Assembly (NCBI RefSeq): GCF_018555685.1
Contig: NZ_JAFLWW010000002.1
Location: forward strand, 846,135 to 910,134
DNA: 64,000 bases
Reading direction: 5' to 3'
Source of the DNA: Aminobacter anthyllidis
Lineage (GTDB): Bacteria > Pseudomonadota > Alphaproteobacteria > Rhizobiales > Rhizobiaceae
The translations under genes and the position numbers were made by a program. The notes under the pieces were generated by a model, which was given only the letters and a program-made list of their open reading frames with translations, was not told where the DNA came from and made no database searches. Shown here piece after piece: positions 63,924-64,000 of the stretch (the stretch's first letter is position 1; each line of letters starts with the position of its first letter).

Positions 63924-64000
63924 CCGTCTCTTATACCCATCTCCGACCCCCCCAGACACCTCAGGCACTCGTATGCCCTCTTCCGCTTGAAAAAAAAAAA
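63924..64000 (+). other. Sequencing adapter (Illumina Nextera i7) and poly-A artefact
   Basis: Bases 63924-63957 match the 34-base Nextera read-through CTGTCTCTTATACACATCTC and onward with five substitutions, all to C. Then come eight bases in the index position (63958-63965), then 24 bases (63966-63989) that match the P7 end ATCTCGTATGCCGTCTTCTG and onward at 20 positions, then eleven A. This is library DNA, not genome. Confidence 0.95.

Noticed and set aside
63901..63990. The C-terminal continuation of ligC to the stop at 63988
   Set aside because: The residues derive from adapter and low-quality sequence and do not match the ligase family.

Overview
The window reads as a chromosomal segment of a GC-rich alphaproteobacterium of the order Hyphomicrobiales (Rhizobiales), most like Mesorhizobium, Aminobacter or a related Phyllobacteriaceae genus. 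This rests on the gene content: gcrA, class I lysyl-tRNA synthetase, C4-pathway hemA, a PodJ-like polarity protein, a SAM-II riboswitch before metZ, a two-domain dCTP deaminase, and the LigC/Lhr/PdeM/exonuclease repair set. Several families of palindromic intergenic repeats also fit. No phage, plasmid replication or CRISPR locus was seen. The right edge is a sequencing artefact: the last 77 bases match an Illumina Nextera i7 adapter followed by poly-A, so position 64000 is a false contig end.

Layout, left: a TrmO-like fragment, then a fused PLP racemase/degenerate arginase gene with dadA (90-3170), galE and hemA with an FNR/FixK-type box between them, an aminotransferase, mscL, a symporter-type hybrid sensor kinase facing its likely LuxR-type regulator, DUF952-pyrD, a MATE exporter, an HDAC-like deacetylase, and a surface-polysaccharide group (UDP-glucuronate decarboxylase, methyltransferase-glycosyltransferase, A+T-rich FkbM methyltransferase) beside tRNA-Gly(CCC).

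Middle: an amino-acid binding protein, dcd, the SAM-II riboswitch with metZ, apaG, the argD-argF-hslO run behind a leader terminator, gcrA, corA, phoU, an SdpI/SdpR pair with a palindromic operator, phoR divergent from a PPK2 polyphosphate kinase, a membrane glycosyltransferase, a second binding protein, a TerB-like protein, lysS, a GNAT acetyltransferase, a thermonuclease-like protein and an S24 regulator.

Right: a beta-oxidation cluster (thioesterase, fadB, fadA, two acyl-CoA dehydrogenases) under a MerR-type regulator with strong palindromic sites. A DUF559 nuclease gene bracketed by inverted repeats sits inside this cluster. Next come the podJ-like gene, a TauE/TIGR02186 pair, and the ligase-associated DNA repair genes pdeM-lhr and exonuclease-ligC. 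The repair genes are interspersed with palindromic repeats, one of which lies in frame inside lhr.

The most unusual items are the racemase/pseudo-arginase fusion, the palindromic repeat translated inside lhr, the inverted-repeat-flanked DUF559 cassette, and a paired-change pattern in the repeat before ligC.
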